Source: Paracoccus aestuarii (GTDB lineage Bacteria; Pseudomonadota; Alphaproteobacteria; Rhodobacterales; Rhodobacteraceae). From it: a DNA stretch of 64,000 bases. How positions within the stretch are numbered: the stretch's first letter is position 1; each line of letters opens with the position of its first letter. Below, piece after piece: positions 60,947-64,000 of this stretch. The translations under genes were made by a program, and so were the position numbers. The notes under the pieces are model-generated. The model made no database searches. It saw only the letters and a program-made list of their open reading frames with translations, and had not been told where the DNA came from. The stretch lies in the NCBI RefSeq assembly GCF_028553885.1, contig NZ_CP067169.1:558001-622000 (forward strand), in the 5' to 3' direction.

Positions 60947-61035
60947 CAGGAACCCCCGGCCGCCCCTTGCGTTGATCCGGCGAATACGGGACTGTGCGCC
61001 CGATACGGAATCCAACCCCTTGAAAGGACAGGATC

Positions 61036-61635
61036 ATGGCATTCACCCTTCCCGACCTTCCCTATTCCCACGACGCGCTGGAAGCCGGCGGCATGTCGCG
61101 CGAGACGCTGGAATATCACCATGACAAGCACCACAAGGCCTATGTCGACAAGCTGAACGAGCTGGTCGCCGGCACCGAATGGGAAGGCAAGGACCTCGAG
61201 GAGATCGTCAAGGGCACCTATCAGAAGGGCGCCGTCGCCCAGAACGGCATCTTCAACAATGCCAGCCAGCACTGGAACCACGCCCAGTTCTGGGAGATGA
61301 TGGGCCCGAACCCCGGCCCGATGCCCGAAAACCTGGAAAAGGCCATCGTTGACAGCTTCGGCTCGGTCGATGCCTTCAAGAAGAAATTCACCGAATCCGG
61401 TGTGGGCCAGTTCGGCTCGGGCTGGGTCTGGCTGGTCAAGAAACCCGACGGATCGCTGGACGTGACCAAGACCGAGAACGGCGTCAACCCGCTGGTCGAG
61501 GGTCAGACCGCCCTGCTGGGCTGCGACGTGTGGGAACACAGCTATTACATCGACTTCCGCAACGCGCGTCCGAAATACCTCGAGAACTTCCTCGACAAGC
61601 TGGTGAACTGGGAGAACGTGGCCTCGCGCCTCTGA
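61036..61635 (+). CDS. sodB: Superoxide dismutase [Fe]
   Basis: A 199 aa Fe/Mn-family SOD that converts superoxide to peroxide and oxygen. Metal ligands are His in YHHDKHHKAYV (near 28), His in NNASQHWNH (near 76), and Asp and His in CDVWEHSYYIDF (near 160). QFGSGWVWL and the Gly/Gln pattern favour iron. A GC hairpin follows the stop. Confidence 0.95.
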   Translation: MAFTLPDLPYSHDALEAGGMSRETLEYHHDKHHKAYVDKLNELVAGTEWEGKDLEEIVKGTYQKGAVAQNGIFNNASQHWNHAQFWEMMGPNPGPMPENLEKAIVDSFGSVDAFKKKFTESGVGQFGSGWVWLVKKPDGSLDVTKTENGVNPLVEGQTALLGCDVWEHSYYIDFRNARPKYLENFLDKLVNWENVASRL

Positions 61636-61656
61636 TCCCCGCCCGCCGCATTCCTG

Positions 61657-61687
61657 CAGGGGCCCGTCGCGATGCGGCGGGCCCCTG
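61657..61687 (+). terminator. Terminator-like hairpin after sodB
   Basis: A perfect 10-bp stem CAGGGGCCCG/CGGGCCCCTG (61657-61666 and 61678-61687) lies 22 bases after the sodB stop. It has no T run, so its strength as an intrinsic terminator is uncertain. Confidence 0.5.
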
Positions 61688-61786
61688 TCCATGTCGTGAC
61701 GCCCCCGAAATGCCGGTCGCCATTGGCTTTTGCGCGGCTGGCGGATATGACCGGCAGGGACGACAGGACAAGCGACGAAGGCGGCC

Positions 61787-62431
61787 ATGGCCAACCAGAA
61801 TGACAGCTTCATCGACGAGGTGACCGAGGAACTGCGCCGCGACAGGCTTTATAGCATCTTTCGCCGCTATGGCTGGATCGTCATCGCGGCGATCGTGATT
61901 CTGGTCGGCGCCATTTCCTGGCGCGAATACGGCCGCGCCCAGGAACGCCAGGCGGCCGAGGCCTGGGGCGACGCGATGCTGGCGGCCGAGGGCGATCCCC
62001 AGGCCATGCTGGCCATCGACGCGCGCGGTTCCGCCGGGCGCGAGGCCTTGGCGGGCCTTCTGGCCGCCGGTGCCCGCATCGAGGCGGGCGAGGCCGATGC
62101 CGCCGCCGAGGATCTGGCCCGCATCGCCGCGGCCCAGCCCCAGACCGCCCTGGGCGAGCTGGCGCAGCTGAAGCTGGTGATGATGCAGGGCGACCGGATG
62201 GATGCCGCCGAACGCGACGCGATGCTGACGCGGCTGTCGCGCGCCGGCGCCCCGTTCGAGCTGTTGGCCTTGGAACAGAAGGCCGTGGCGCTGATCGGCG
62301 CGGGCCGTCCCGATGACGCGATCACGCTGATCCGCCAGATCCAGGCCAAGGACGGCTTGACCGAGGCCTTGCGCCGCCGCCTGTCCGAGATGATGATCGC
62401 CCTGGGCGTGGACCCGGAACCGGCCGAGTGA
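61787..62431 (+). CDS. YfgM-like tetratricopeptide membrane protein
   Basis: A 214 aa protein with a cytoplasmic N-terminus (DSFIDEVTEELRRDRLYSIFRRYGW), one membrane helix (about residues 29-47) and a TPR-like periplasmic domain. In E. coli YfgM is linked to the SecYEG/PpiD secretion apparatus, and yfgM-bamB-der is a conserved order that is kept here. Confidence 0.85.
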   Translation: MANQNDSFIDEVTEELRRDRLYSIFRRYGWIVIAAIVILVGAISWREYGRAQERQAAEAWGDAMLAAEGDPQAMLAIDARGSAGREALAGLLAAGARIEAGEADAAAEDLARIAAAQPQTALGELAQLKLVMMQGDRMDAAERDAMLTRLSRAGAPFELLALEQKAVALIGAGRPDDAITLIRQIQAKDGLTEALRRRLSEMMIALGVDPEPAE

Positions 62432-62476
62432 TCGCGGCCCGCCATTGCTGATGACTGGACGAGGGGAATGACGGCG

Positions 62477-63802
62477 ATGACCGCAAAGCTGCGACTGACC
62501 TTGGCCCTGGCCGGGATTCTGGGCCTGGCCGCCTGTGGCGACCGCGACGTGATCCTGCCGGGCGAACGCCTGGACCCCTTGGCGGTGGCATCGCCCGACG
62601 GCCCGGCGGTGCAGGGCGCGCCCGGCATCAGCTCCACCGCGCTGTCGCTGGCGGCGCCGGTGACGAATGCCGAATGGACCCATCGGGCGGGCAATGCCGC
62701 CCATGCGCCTGGCCATGTGGCCTTGGGCGCAGGCAACCGCGCGCTGTGGTCGGCCCCGATCGGGCAGGGCGACACGCGCCGTCACCGCATCACCGCCGAT
62801 CCGGTCGTGGCGGCGGGGCGCATCTTCACCATGGACAGCCGCGCCCGCGTGACGGCCACCGCGCCGAATGGCGGCCGCGCCTGGTCCACTGACATCACGC
62901 CGCCCTTGGAAAACCCCGACAGCGCCTCGGGCGGGGGCTTGGCCTATGAGGGCGGGCGCGTCTTCGCGACCACCGGCTTTGGCGAGCTGGTCGCGCTGGA
63001 TGCGGCATCGGGGCGGGTCCTGTGGCGCCAGCGCGTCGGCGCGGCGATCGGCGGCGGGCCTGCGGTCGCGGATGGGGTGGTCTATGTCGCCTCGCGCAAT
63101 TCGGTGGGCTTTGCGGTGCGCGCCAGCGACGGGCGCGTGCTGTGGCAAAGCTCGGGCACCGGGTCGGGATCGGGCGTCATGGGCGTGTCGGTCCCCGCGG
63201 TGCAGGGTGGCACGGTCGTCTTTCCCTTCGCCTCGGGCCAGCTGCTGGCGGTCGAGCGCAGCTCGGGCCTGACGGAATGGAGCGCCCAGATCGCCGGATC
63301 GCGCGGCGGGCGCAGCATCGGCTTCATCCGCGACGTGACCGGCGATCCGGTCATCGCGGGCGGGCGGGTGATCGCGGGCACCTCCTCGGGGCGGATCACG
63401 GCGGTCGATCTGGCCACCGGCCTGCAGGACTGGTCGGCGCGCGAGGGCGCCACCAGCCCCGTCGCCGTGGCGGGCGGTTCGGTCTTTGCGGTCAATGACC
63501 AAGGCCAGCTGGTGCGTATGGACGGCGCCACCGGCGGGGTGATCTGGCGGCAGGCGCTGCCCTTCTTCACCACCGACCGGGTGCGCCGCCAGGATGCGGT
63601 CCATGCCCATCACGGCCCGGTCCTGGCCGGAGGCCGCTTGCATATAGCCTCCAGCGATGGCATGTTGCGCAGCTTCGATCCCGCCTCCGGCGCGCTGGTC
63701 GGCCAGGTCCAGATCCCCGGTGGGGCGGCCACGGCCCCGGTGGTTGCCGGTCAAACCCTTTACGTCGTTGCCCGCAACGGCCAGTTGCATGCGTTCCAAT
63801 GA
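62477..63802 (+). CDS. bamB: Outer-membrane assembly lipoprotein BamB-like
   Basis: A 441 aa PQQ-type beta-propeller lipoprotein. The signal peptide ends in lipobox LAAC (lipid-modified C20), and several propeller repeats with [25 protein letters not shown] shapes follow. BamB helps BamA insert outer-membrane proteins. ATG 62477 gives good spacing from GAGGGG; ATG 62468 is the alternative. The stop overlaps the der start (ATGA). Confidence 0.9.
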   Translation: MTAKLRLTLALAGILGLAACGDRDVILPGERLDPLAVASPDGPAVQGAPGISSTALSLAAPVTNAEWTHRAGNAAHAPGHVALGAGNRALWSAPIGQGDTRRHRITADPVVAAGRIFTMDSRARVTATAPNGGRAWSTDITPPLENPDSASGGGLAYEGGRVFATTGFGELVALDAASGRVLWRQRVGAAIGGGPAVADGVVYVASRNSVGFAVRASDGRVLWQSSGTGSGSGVMGVSVPAVQGGTVVFPFASGQLLAVERSSGLTEWSAQIAGSRGGRSIGFIRDVTGDPVIAGGRVIAGTSSGRITAVDLATGLQDWSAREGATSPVAVAGGSVFAVNDQGQLVRMDGATGGVIWRQALPFFTTDRVRRQDAVHAHHGPVLAGGRLHIASSDGMLRSFDPASGALVGQVQIPGGAATAPVVAGQTLYVVARNGQLHAFQ

Positions 63803-64000
63803 CATTCACCCTTGCCATCGTCGGGCGGCCCAATGTGGGCAAGTCCACCCTGTTCAACCGCCTTGTCGGGAAAAAGCTGGCTTTGGTCGATGACCAGCCG
63901 GGCGTGACGCGCGACCTGCGCGAGGGCGCGGGCCGCTTGGGCGACCTGCGCTTTGTCGTCATCGACAGCGCGGGCCTGGAAATGGCCGAGGATGACAGCC
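63799..64000 (+). CDS. der: GTPase Der (EngA), 5' part only
   Basis: The window ends after the first 67 codons. The G1 motif [14 protein letters not shown] and the DDQPGVTRD switch I region of the first GTPase domain are visible. Der acts in 50S ribosome assembly. It is coupled to bamB by ATGA. Confidence 0.95.
   Translation, partial: MTFTLAIVGRPNVGKSTLFNRLVGKKLALVDDQPGVTRDLREGAGRLGDLRFVVIDSAGLEMAEDDS

Overview
The window reads as chromosomal DNA of an alphaproteobacterium of the order Rhodobacterales, most like Paracoccus or a close relative. The evidence is very high GC, a CcrM/GcrA cell-cycle pair, rnhB next to ccrM, a mutY-dciA-dsbA run, a short alphaproteobacterial HPr kinase with RapZ and the PTS proteins, and heterotetrameric sarcosine oxidase genes. 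No prophage, insertion sequence, CRISPR array or rRNA was seen. Most of the window is core genome, packed tightly with many ATGA start/stop overlaps. The genus is an inference.

Layout. 0.1-6.6 kb: rod-shape operon mreBCD-mrdA-rodA, with a 2-hydroxyacid dehydrogenase coupled to its end. 6.6-10.5 kb (minus): DUF2062 membrane protein, bifunctional (p)ppGpp enzyme, RNA polymerase omega, FolK. 10.6-13.7 kb: a NYN-domain protein, a tRNA-Leu(UAA) gene split by a 226-nt group I intron, and a large catalase. 13.7-18.0 kb: HutC-type regulator, MFS exporter of the fosmidomycin-resistance type, GT90-like glycosyltransferase, ureidoglycolate lyase. 18.0-20.4 kb: rnhB, ccrM and an AppA-like BLUF photosensor. 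20.5-24.5 kb: AlkB-type monooxygenase, MutY, DciA/DUF721, DsbA-like protein, MscL. 24.5-28.5 kb: alanine dehydrogenase with a divergent Lrp regulator, an acidic secreted protein, and an ArgP/ArgO pair. 28.5-33.4 kb: gcrA (frameshifted), ABC-2 permease, EamA transporter, argD, argF.

33.4-38.5 kb: pckA, divergent from hprK-rapZ-EIIA(Man)-HPr-tetR, then a DUF2852 protein. 38.5-43.4 kb (minus): 3-hydroxyacyl-CoA dehydrogenase, etfBA, cobalamin adenosyltransferase with a small membrane protein, SDR enzyme, SH3 protein. 43.5-50.9 kb: parC, chrA, a divergent Lrp/ornithine cyclodeaminase pair, a phospholipase D family enzyme, a LuxR solo. 51-55 kb: a possible small RNA, an aldo/keto reductase, a CbpA-like DnaJ protein, DUF1289, ruvX, ccmI. 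55.4-61 kb: soxB, a small membrane protein, soxD, soxA, soxG. 61-64 kb: sodB, a YfgM-like protein, a BamB-like lipoprotein and the start of der.

The features that stand out are: (1) a 133-bp inverted duplication, 132/133 identical, in which antisense dsbA sequence replaces the middle of the C-terminal part of the neighbouring dciA in frame; (2) the group I intron in tRNA-Leu(UAA); (3) a one-base frameshift in gcrA, while its partner ccrM is intact and has two GANTC sites inside its predicted promoter; (4) a promoter-palindrome-terminator arrangement between the LuxR solo and the aldo/keto reductase that may encode a small RNA.
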